Source: Roseomonas fluvialis (GTDB lineage Bacteria > Pseudomonadota > Alphaproteobacteria > Acetobacterales > Acetobacteraceae). Taken from it: a stretch of 64,000 nucleotides of DNA. The stretch lies in NCBI RefSeq assembly GCF_022846615.1, contig NZ_AP025637.1, positions 372,001 to 436,000 on the forward strand, read 5' to 3'. Positions 53,569-60,764 of this stretch are shown here, piece after piece. Every line of letters begins with the position of its first letter. Position 1 is the first letter of the stretch. A program made the translations under genes and the position numbers. The notes beneath the pieces were generated by a model. The model had not been told where the DNA came from and made no database searches. It saw nothing but the letters and a program-made list of their open reading frames with translations.

Positions 53569-54389
53569 CCAAACTTTGCAGCGGCGCGGCGCTCGAGCGC
53601 CGTGGAACCTTGGAAGCGGATCAACGATTCGCCGCAATAGGAGATTGGTGGGTAGTTAGGCTTACTGAAGTGCCAAAGTGGTGCCTGCATAACAAGATCG
53701 GAATTCAATAACTTGAGCTTGAGGGTAAATTCGGCACACCGTGAGGGTCCGGAGACCCTTCGCGCTCCGCGCCGCGGATTTGGCGGTAGTTGCGCAACCG
53801 AACCAACATGGCCCGCCTGCAAACCTCGGCCAAACCTGCACCTCAGCGCGGTGCCCTGACCGCGAGAGACACGTTGTCAGAAAGAAGACCGGAGCAGCTT
53901 CGGGAACCGGGCGCTGAAATTCTCTCGGCGCAGGCCGCAGCCGCGGGGTGACAGCTTGAGGGACCGCAGCGGTGCTGCTCCCACGGCCCCGCTGACTTGC
54001 CTGGCCGCCAGTCCATGACCGCCGCCCCCGCAAACTCGACCTATGCCCCGAGAACGCATTGGGAGCCAGGGGGACGTCGATCGATGGCATGACCCATCGG
54101 TAGAAATCGCGGATGACTGAGCGTGCGGCATCGATGTCCTCCGGCGTCTGGGCGCGAGCGTTGGCGACACGGCTGCTCATGCCAGACTGCCTTGGGATGA
54201 CCTGTTGCGTGACTGACGCGGGCCGGGACGACGATGCAATGGTTGAGTTGGCGGTCGGGCGAGCCAGTCAGTGATGCGTTCGCCGCCGGGAGCGAAGGCG
54301 GCCGCGGCGACGCCCCGCAACAGCCCGAGACGGCCCTTGCCGCTTCCCAGCCTCGCTTACATCGGGCGGGCCATCGGGAAATGAGCAGG
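53569..54389. other. 821-bp intergenic stretch with an AT-richer patch
   Basis: About 53640-53740 is clearly AT-richer than the surroundings and may hold the promoter of the zinc-ribbon gene. On the minus strand a frame from ATG 54180 begins in a protein-like way (MSSRVANARAQTPEDIDAAR, then VIRDFYRWVMPSIDV) but turns into Arg/Ser-rich noise to its stop at 53662. It could be a small gene whose 3' part has decayed. I do not call it with confidence. Confidence 0.35.
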
Positions 54390-55976
54390 TCAGCTGCGAT
54401 GGCGCACCGCCAGCCCGAACAGATGCGTCACCCGCGGTGGATCGGCACTTTCGTGCAGTGCGTTCACGCTCTCCTGCACCGCACGGTCCGCCACCGTCAC
54501 GCGCCCGTGCTGGCGCATGTGCTCCGCCCAGTCGCTCAGGGTGAACCATTCGACGACGCGCGCCGGATCGTCGGCATCGGTGAAGACCGCCCAGGCCGTT
54601 GCGCCGTCGCGCCGGCGGATGGCGCCGAGCGGCGCGATGGCTTGACGGAAGGCCGCCTGGCGCTCGGGGGCGACGCGATACTCGACCTGCACTGCGACCG
54701 GGCCATGCGCGTGATCGGTCGCATGCGCTGCGTGCGGATCCGGCCAGTGGCGCGAAGGATCGAGCGGCTCCTCGCCTGCCGGCAGCGGCAGCGCAAGGCC
54801 CACCAGCGCGGCCGCAGCCCCGCCTGCGGCGGCCACGAGCAAGGCGCCGACGATGCCGATCCAGGTCGCGACCTGGCCCCATGACAGGCTTCCCAGCACC
54901 ATCGCTCCCGAGAAGACCGTGAGGTAGACCGCGAGGCCCCGCCCCCGCACCCAGTTCGGCAACACGGCCTGCGTCGCGGCATTCAGCGTCGTCAGCACCG
55001 CGATCCAGGCGATGCCGGCCAGGACGCAGAAGACGACCGCGATGCCACCGTTGGGCGCCACCGCCAGCCCGGCCTGCGCCGCCGCATTCGCGAACGCGCC
55101 GGCGAGCATGACGCGCTCGGCGCCGCCGAGGCGTTCGCGCAGCCATGGCAGGGCCAGCGCGCCCCCCACCGCCCCTGCGCCGATGCCTGCCAGCATGAAC
55201 CCGTAGAGCCCCGGCCCGCCGCCCAGCGTATGCCTTGCCAGCAGCGGGAGCAGCGCCCAATGCGCGGCGCCAAGCGCAAAGAACACCACGGCCCGCAGCA
55301 GCACGCGCTGGAGGCCCCGCGCATGCAGCGCATAGCGCAGCCCAGCGCGCATGGCGCCGTGCAGCGTTTCGCGCGGGCCATCGGTCTCCGGCGCGACGCG
55401 CTTCCACCAGAGCAGCGACGCGATCACCAGCACGTAGCTCAGCGCATCGGCAAGGTATGTCGCTGTCACCCCCAGTGTCGCGACGAGCAGTCCGCCCAGG
55501 GCCGGCCCGATGGCGCGGCTGACGTTCACGCCCATCGAATTGAGCGCGATCGCCGCCCGCACATCAGCGCGCGGCACCATCTCGGGCACCGAGGACTGCC
55601 AGGCCGGCGCCGCCAGCGCCGCCCCCGCGCCGCCGGCAAGCACGAGCACCAGTAGCAGCCAGGGCGTCATGATTCCTGTCGCGGTGCACAGCGCGAGAAG
55701 AACCGACACGACGCCCAAGCTGCATTGCGCCACGATCAGCAGCTTGCGACGGTCGAGCACGTCCGCCAGCGCACCGGCCGGAAGCGCCAGAACGAAGACC
55801 GGCAGCGTGCCCGCCGCCTGCACCAGCGCGACCATTACTGGCGATGGCGCCAGCGAGGTCATCAGCCAGCCGGACCCGACATCCCGCATCCACGTGCCGA
55901 TGTTGCCCAAGACCGTGGCCGTCCACAGCACGGCGAAGACACGGTGCCGCAGTGGCGCGAGGGCGCTGTCCGCCAT
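54390..55976 (-). CDS. MFS exporter (MFS_3 type) with C-terminal ferredoxin-like extension
   Basis: This 528-residue major facilitator has about 11-12 membrane helices (1-405). Features are FAVLWTATVLGNIGTWMRDV at the start and the DVLDRRK loop between helices 2 and 3. The cytoplasmic tail (about 430-515, VAVQVEYRVAPERQAAF, then AWAVFTDADDPARVVEWF) looks like an antibiotic-monooxygenase-type alpha+beta barrel, as is usual in MFS_3 (enterobactin-exporter-like) members. It probably exports a small organic compound. The ATG overlaps the amidohydrolase stop by one base (TGATG), making it the last gene of the six-gene operon. Confidence 0.9.
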   Translation of the reverse strand: MADSALAPLRHRVFAVLWTATVLGNIGTWMRDVGSGWLMTSLAPSPVMVALVQAAGTLPVFVLALPAGALADVLDRRKLLIVAQCSLGVVSVLLALCTATGIMTPWLLLVLVLAGGAGAALAAPAWQSSVPEMVPRADVRAAIALNSMGVNVSRAIGPALGGLLVATLGVTATYLADALSYVLVIASLLWWKRVAPETDGPRETLHGAMRAGLRYALHARGLQRVLLRAVVFFALGAAHWALLPLLARHTLGGGPGLYGFMLAGIGAGAVGGALALPWLRERLGGAERVMLAGAFANAAAQAGLAVAPNGGIAVVFCVLAGIAWIAVLTTLNAATQAVLPNWVRGRGLAVYLTVFSGAMVLGSLSWGQVATWIGIVGALLVAAAGGAAAALVGLALPLPAGEEPLDPSRHWPDPHAAHATDHAHGPVAVQVEYRVAPERQAAFRQAIAPLGAIRRRDGATAWAVFTDADDPARVVEWFTLSDWAEHMRQHGRVTVADRAVQESVNALHESADPPRVTHLFGLAVRHRS

Positions 55977-57829
55977 CAGAAGGCCCAGCAGGAGCAGCCA
56001 AGTGCGCCCCAGAAGCCCGCCTGGTCGCGCACCGGCGCATCGAGCCGCGCCCAAGCGTGCGCATGGCCATGCACCCCGCACGCGGTTGCGCAGGCGCAGG
56101 TCTCGGTGATCGCTGCCTCTGCACGCAGGCGGGACTGGTAACCGCCGAAGCGGCGCACCGGCGACCAGTCCGGCATGGCCGGCGGCAGCGGAGGGGCGAG
56201 CGGCGCAAATTCCTCCGCCCCATGCACGACGCGCCCCCCGAGGATCGTCAGTACCGCGGCGATGTCCTGGATCTCGTCCTCGGGCACCTCGAAATAGTCG
56301 GCGCCGAGCACCGCCAGATCCGCCAGCTGCCCAGGCACCAACCGTCCCTTGACGGACTGCTCGCCCGAGAACCACGCGGAACCCTCGGTCCAGAGACGTA
56401 GCGCCGCATCGCGATCCAACCGCCGGTCCGGCCGCGTCATGCGCAGTCCACCGATCGACTTGCCGGAGACCAGCCACCACAGCGCGACCCAGGGGTTGTA
56501 GCTGGCGACGCGTGTCGCGTCCGTGCCGCCACCGACCGGAATGCCGGCCTCCAGCATGCGCGCGATGGGTGGCGTCTGCTCGGCGGCGGCCGCGCCGTAG
56601 CGCGCAACGAAATCCTCGCCCTGGTAGACCATGCGGTGCTGCACGGCGATGCCGCCGTTCAACCGCTTCACGCGCTCGATGCTGCGCGGGCTGATGGTTT
56701 CGGCATGGTCGAAGAACCAGCGCAGCCCCTCGAAGCCGACCTCGCGGTCCACCTCCTCGAAGACGTCCAGCGCGCGAGAGATTGTCTCGTCATAGGTCGC
56801 GTGCATCCGGAAGGGCCAGCGCTTCTCGGCCAGCAGGCGCACCACGCCCTTGAGGTCGGTCTCCATCCCGGTTGGAAGGTCGGGACGCGGCTCGCGGAAA
56901 TCCTCGAAGTCGGCGGCGGAGAAAACGAGCATCTCCCCGGCGCCGTTGTGTCGGTAGAGATCATCCCCCTGACCCGGAGCGATCATGCTGGTCCAGCGCG
57001 CGAAATCCTCGCGCTCACCCTTTGGGGTCTGCGTGAACAGGTTATAGGCGATGCGGACAGTGAGGTCGCCCTCGCGGTGCAACTCCTCGATGATGGCGTA
57101 GTCGTCGGGATAGTTCTGGAACCCGCCGCCGGCATCGATCACGCCGGTGACACCGAGGCGGTTCACCTCCCGCATGAAATGCCGCGTCGAGTTCTTCTGA
57201 TACGCCGGCGGTAGGCGCGGGCCCTTCGCGAGCGTCGCGTAGAGCAGCCCCGCATTGGGGCGCGCCACCAACAGCCCGGTCGGGTTGCCGGCGGGATCGC
57301 GCTGGATCTCGGCCCCTGGCGGGCTCGGCGTGTCCCGCGTGTAGCCCACGGCGCGAAGCGCCGCTGCGTTCAGCAGCGCGCGGTCATACAGGTGCAGGAT
57401 GAAGACCGGCGTATCCGGCGCGATGGCGTTGATCTCGTCGAGAGTAGGCAGGCGCTTCTCGACGAATTGGTGCTCTGTGAAGCCGCCGACGACGCGCACC
57501 CATTGCGGCGGCGGCGTGATGGCTACCTGCGCCTTCAGCATCGCCATCGCCTGGTCCAGCGATCGCACGCCGTCCCAGCGCAGTTCCATGTTGTAGTTCA
57601 GCCCGCCGCGGATGATGTGCATGTGGCTGTCGATCAGGCCGGGAATGACGCGGCGGCGGCCGGCGTCGATCCGGCGGGTCTGCGCACCTGCAAGCGGCAT
57701 GATGTCCGCCGTGCGGCCCACGGCCTGCACACGGCCGTCACGGATGGCGATGGCCTCGGCCACCGGGTTGCTGCGGTCCAGCGTGGTGATGCGGCCGTTG
57801 TGCAGGATCAGGTCGGCGGTCTCGGGCAT
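55976..57829 (-). CDS. YtcJ-like metal-dependent amidohydrolase with Cys/His-rich tail
   Basis: This 617-residue amidohydrolase-superfamily protein has the metal motif IDSHMHI at 66-72 (H69, H71). Later ligands are in MHATYDE, FFDHAE and GGGTDATRV. This is the long YtcJ/amidohydrolase_3 group with varied amide, urea or ester substrates. The last about 45 residues (TETCACATACGVHGHAHAWA, then GALGCSC) are rich in Cys and His and lie beyond the domain; they could bind a metal. GGGAG lies 8 bp before ATG 57829. It is cotranscribed with XapX upstream (14-bp gap) and MFS downstream. Confidence 0.88.
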   Translation of the reverse strand: MPETADLILHNGRITTLDRSNPVAEAIAIRDGRVQAVGRTADIMPLAGAQTRRIDAGRRRVIPGLIDSHMHIIRGGLNYNMELRWDGVRSLDQAMAMLKAQVAITPPPQWVRVVGGFTEHQFVEKRLPTLDEINAIAPDTPVFILHLYDRALLNAAALRAVGYTRDTPSPPGAEIQRDPAGNPTGLLVARPNAGLLYATLAKGPRLPPAYQKNSTRHFMREVNRLGVTGVIDAGGGFQNYPDDYAIIEELHREGDLTVRIAYNLFTQTPKGEREDFARWTSMIAPGQGDDLYRHNGAGEMLVFSAADFEDFREPRPDLPTGMETDLKGVVRLLAEKRWPFRMHATYDETISRALDVFEEVDREVGFEGLRWFFDHAETISPRSIERVKRLNGGIAVQHRMVYQGEDFVARYGAAAAEQTPPIARMLEAGIPVGGGTDATRVASYNPWVALWWLVSGKSIGGLRMTRPDRRLDRDAALRLWTEGSAWFSGEQSVKGRLVPGQLADLAVLGADYFEVPEDEIQDIAAVLTILGGRVVHGAEEFAPLAPPLPPAMPDWSPVRRFGGYQSRLRAEAAITETCACATACGVHGHAHAWARLDAPVRDQAGFWGALGCSCWAF

Positions 57830-57843
57830 CGTCTTTGCTCCCG

Positions 57844-58110
57844 TCACGAGGGTGGCGCGGCTTCGTCCCGTGTCGCGCGGCCAGGCAGGCGGCCCAACAG
57901 ATGCTCCCTGCAGCCGGCAAGGCCCATCGCCGACCACAGGCCCTCGCCTGCGATGAGGTGGCGTGCGACGGGCAGGACCTGCTCGCCGATCAGGATGCCG
58001 AGCAGACCCACCAACGCCACCACCGGCGGCGCCGGCGAGCGGACCTGCAGCAGGCTGTAGACGACGCCGACCACAAGGCCGGCGCCGAGCGCTGCGAGGT
58101 AGAGCCGCAT
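57844..58110 (-). CDS. XapX-domain small membrane protein
   Basis: This 88-residue protein has two hydrophobic segments (LYLAALGAGLVVGVVYSLLQ and VVALVGLLGILIGEQVLPVA) in the order and with the PPVVALVGLLGILIGEQ core of the XapX (DUF1427) family. Function unknown; members often sit in operons with hydrolases and transporters. The 25-residue tail is polar. It has a 6-bp gap from the chloroperoxidase-like gene and a 14-bp gap to the amidohydrolase. Confidence 0.85.
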   Translation of the reverse strand: MRLYLAALGAGLVVGVVYSLLQVRSPAPPVVALVGLLGILIGEQVLPVARHLIAGEGLWSAMGLAGCREHLLGRLPGRATRDEAAPPS

Positions 58111-58116
58111 GACGTG

Positions 58117-58953
58117 TCAGCCCTGGATGAAGGCCAGCAGGTCGGCGTTGATCGCATCGGCATGCGTGGTGCACATGCCGTGCGGATAGCCCGGGTAGAC
58201 CTTCAGCGTTGCGCCCCTGACCAATTTTGCCGACAGCAGCGCGGAATCGGCGATGGGCACGATCTGGTCGTCGTCGCCATGCATCACGAAGGTAGGCACC
58301 GTCACGGCCTTCAGGTCGTCGGTGAAGTCGGTCTCCGAGAAGGCCTTGATGCCGTCGTAGTGCGCCTTGGCGCCGCCCATCATGCCCTGCCGCCACCAGT
58401 TGTTCACGATACCGGGCTGCGTCGCGACGCCGGGCCGGTTGTAGCCGTAGAACGGCCCCGCCGGGACATCCACGAAGAACTGCGCACGGTTCGCGGCGAG
58501 GGCGGCGCGGAATCCGTCGAACACCTCGATCGGCAGGCCGTCGGGGTTGGACGCCGTCTTGAGCATGAGCGGCGGCACTGCCCCGATCATCACCAGCTTC
58601 GCGACCCGGCCCTGCGGCTGGCCGTGCCTCACCGTGTAGTGCAGGGCCTCGCCGCCGCCGGTCGAATGGCCGACATGCACGGCGTTGCTGAGGTCGAGCT
58701 GCTGCACCACCGCAGCGGCATCGGCCGCGTAGTGGTCCATGTCATGCCCGCTGCCGACCTGCGTGGAACGCCCATGTCCGCGCCGGTCATGCGCGACGAC
58801 GCGGAACCCCTTCCCGAGGAAGAACAGCATCTGGGCGTCCCAGTCATCGCCACTGAGCGGCCAGCCGTGGTGGAAGACGATGGGTTGGGCGTCCTTCGGG
58901 CCCCAGTCCTTATAGAAGATCTCGACGCCGTCGGCGGTGGCTGCGAAGGGCAT
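58117..58953 (-). CDS. Alpha/beta hydrolase, non-haem chloroperoxidase-like
   Basis: This 278-residue protein has the catalytic serine in GHSTGG (95-100, S97), the oxyanion region HHGWPLS, the acid in MHGDDDQIVP and the histidine in GYPHGM. This is the pattern of cofactor-free haloperoxidases/esterases (perhydrolases). In vivo it is more likely an esterase or lactonase than a halogenase. A GAGGAG ribosome-binding site precedes ATG 58953. It follows the YcaC-like gene by 17 bp. Confidence 0.92.
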   Translation of the reverse strand: MPFAATADGVEIFYKDWGPKDAQPIVFHHGWPLSGDDWDAQMLFFLGKGFRVVAHDRRGHGRSTQVGSGHDMDHYAADAAAVVQQLDLSNAVHVGHSTGGGEALHYTVRHGQPQGRVAKLVMIGAVPPLMLKTASNPDGLPIEVFDGFRAALAANRAQFFVDVPAGPFYGYNRPGVATQPGIVNNWWRQGMMGGAKAHYDGIKAFSETDFTDDLKAVTVPTFVMHGDDDQIVPIADSALLSAKLVRGATLKVYPGYPHGMCTTHADAINADLLAFIQG

Positions 58954-58970
58954 GATCGCTTCTCCTCGGT

Positions 58971-59624
58971 TCAATGGCCTTCGGCGGCGCCGAACATGGA
59001 CTTGGCGTAGATGATGCCGAGGCCATAGGCGCCACCGAATTGCTTCGCGATTCCGGTGGTGAGCTCGTAGGTCTCCGCGCGCGCCCAGTCGCGCTGGAGT
59101 TCGAGCAGGTATTGCAAGGCAGTCATCGGCTTCGCGCCGGCCTGCACCATGCGGTCCATGGCGCGGTCATGCGCTTCTGCCGAGACATCGCCGCAGGCAT
59201 CGGCGATGACCGTGACCTCGAAGCCCTGCTCGATGGCCGAGAGCGCCGGGCCCACGATGCACACGCTCGTCCAGAGCCCCGCTAGCACGATGCGCGCCTT
59301 GCCGATCGCGTTGACCTTCGCAATCACACCCACATCCTCCCAGCTGTTCATGGAGGTGCGGTCGAGCATTGCCTCGCCTGGAAAGGCGTCGGTGATCTCG
59401 GAGAACATCGGGCCGGAGAAGCTTTTCTCTGCGACGGTCGTCAGGATGGTCGACACGCCAAACCCTGCGGCCGCATGCGCGACAAGCGCGGCGTTGTTGC
59501 GCAGGTTTACCACGTCGATCGATTTGGTGGCGAAGGACATCTGCGACTGGAAGTCGATCATGACCAGCGTGTGATCGCCGGGTGTGAGCAGCAGCTTCCC
59601 CGGGGTCGGCGTGGCGGTCGGCAT
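58971..59624 (-). CDS. YcaC-like cysteine hydrolase (isochorismatase fold)
   Basis: This 217-residue protein shows the triad of the YcaC branch: D24 (LVMIDFQSQMS), R89 (LDRTSMNSW) and C122 (AGLWTSVCIVGPAL). The substrates of YcaC proteins are unknown; the branch uses Arg where isochorismatases and amidases use Lys. It has a 38-bp gap from the upstream esterase gene and a 17-bp gap to the next. It probably works on a small amide or ester released by its operon partners. Confidence 0.9.
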   Translation of the reverse strand: MPTATPTPGKLLLTPGDHTLVMIDFQSQMSFATKSIDVVNLRNNAALVAHAAAGFGVSTILTTVAEKSFSGPMFSEITDAFPGEAMLDRTSMNSWEDVGVIAKVNAIGKARIVLAGLWTSVCIVGPALSAIEQGFEVTVIADACGDVSAEAHDRAMDRMVQAGAKPMTALQYLLELQRDWARAETYELTTGIAKQFGGAYGLGIIYAKSMFGAAEGH

Positions 59625-59662
59625 GGTCTGCGTCCTTTCGATGTGGGTGCGCCGGGGGCGCG

Positions 59663-60601
59663 CTATCGTCCATAGAGGGCTTGGTTCAGCGCCGCGGTCG
59701 CCTCCGCGATCGCGCTGCGCGTCGCGGGCGTCTCCGCCAGCGCGTTCAGCGCGACGAAGTCGTGGATGGTGCCGAGGTGTCGTGTGGCGGTGGCGCGCAC
59801 CCCTGCCTTGACCAGGCGCCGTGCATAGGCCTCGCCCTGGCCGCAGAGCGGATCGGCCTCCGCCACGATCACCAGGGCCGGCGGCAGGTCGTTCAGCGCC
59901 TCGGTCGTCGCCAGCAACGGGAAGGCGGTGGGCTGGCGGCGGCTCGCCAGATCGGGGAAGGCGGCATCGATGTACCGGCAGACCGTCGTGCGACTGAGCC
60001 ACGGCATGGGCGACCCGACGGTCTGCGTGAGCTCGGCCAGGATGGGGTAGAACAGCAGCTGGAAAGCGATTTCCGGCCCGCGCCGCTGCTTGGCCAGCAT
60101 CGTGACCGCCGCGGCGATCGTGCCGCCGGCGCAGTCCCCGGCCACGGCGATGCGCGACGGATCCAGGCGATGGTCGGCCGCGTGCGCTGCCAGGTGCCGC
60201 AATACCCCGTAGGCCTGCTCGATCTGCACCGGAAAGGTCGCCTCGGGGGCCAGGGCGTAGTCGACGCACACCACCGCGGCGCCGGACCCGGCCGCGAGTT
60301 CGCGCATCAACCTGTCATGGGTCTGCCTGCCGCCCATGATCCACCCGCCACCATGCACGTAGAGCACGCAGGGCAGCGGCCGCCCGTTCGCTACCGGCGG
60401 CCGCAGGATGCGGATGCCGACCCGCCCAGTGGGGCCCGCTGGAAGATCGATGTCCTCGATGTCGACATCCGGAGCATCAACCGGGACGGATTGCAGCCGC
60501 ACCAGCGCGGCGCGCGCTTCTGCAATATCCGTCGCGGCCATCGGCCCGATCCCGTCGCGCGCGGCCCCCGCCAGGAAGGCGACGACGGCAGTGTCGAGCA
60601 C
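59663..60601 (-). CDS. HSL-type alpha/beta hydrolase with Cys in the nucleophile elbow
   Basis: This 312-residue hormone-sensitive-lipase-family hydrolase has the oxyanion motif YVHGGGWIMGG, and the elbow reads VAGDCAGG where the family has GDSAGG. The putative nucleophile is thus Cys (about residue 157). The acid (VIVAEADPLCG) and histidine (LGTIHDFVALN) are in place. The start is uncertain: GTG 60601 restores the usual N-terminal helix (VLDTAVVAFLAG) but lacks a ribosome-binding site; ATG 60541 gives 292 residues. It is the first gene of the six-gene operon, divergent from the winged-helix-STAND regulator. Confidence 0.82.
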   Translation of the reverse strand: MLDTAVVAFLAGAARDGIGPMAATDIAEARAALVRLQSVPVDAPDVDIEDIDLPAGPTGRVGIRILRPPVANGRPLPCVLYVHGGGWIMGGRQTHDRLMRELAAGSGAAVVCVDYALAPEATFPVQIEQAYGVLRHLAAHAADHRLDPSRIAVAGDCAGGTIAAAVTMLAKQRRGPEIAFQLLFYPILAELTQTVGSPMPWLSRTTVCRYIDAAFPDLASRRQPTAFPLLATTEALNDLPPALVIVAEADPLCGQGEAYARRLVKAGVRATATRHLGTIHDFVALNALAETPATRSAIAEATAALNQALYGR

Positions 60602-60710
60602 ATGGGCAGCGCCGCAGCAGATTGCCTCCGTTCCGGTCACCGCGGCGGGCCCCTCTGTCTTAGTTGCCGAGAGAACCTTCCGTGATGGGCCTTCACGGTG
60701 CGAGTTAAGC

Positions 60711-60748
60711 GATGCAAATCCGTGTGCGGTGACGCAAAATCCACGTGC
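60711..60748. promoter_or_regulatory. Tandem direct repeat before the winged-helix-STAND gene
   Basis: GATGCAAATCCGTGTGC (60711-60727) and GACGCAAAATCCACGTGC (60731-60748) are two copies of a site, start to start 20 bp, differing by one inserted A and three substitutions. OmpR-type winged helices bind such direct repeats about two helical turns apart. The site lies 17 bp before the regulator's ATG and upstream of the divergent hydrolase operon, so it fits autoregulation and operon control. That assignment is inference. Confidence 0.55.
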
Positions 60749-60764
60749 AGCAGAAAGGGCAAGG

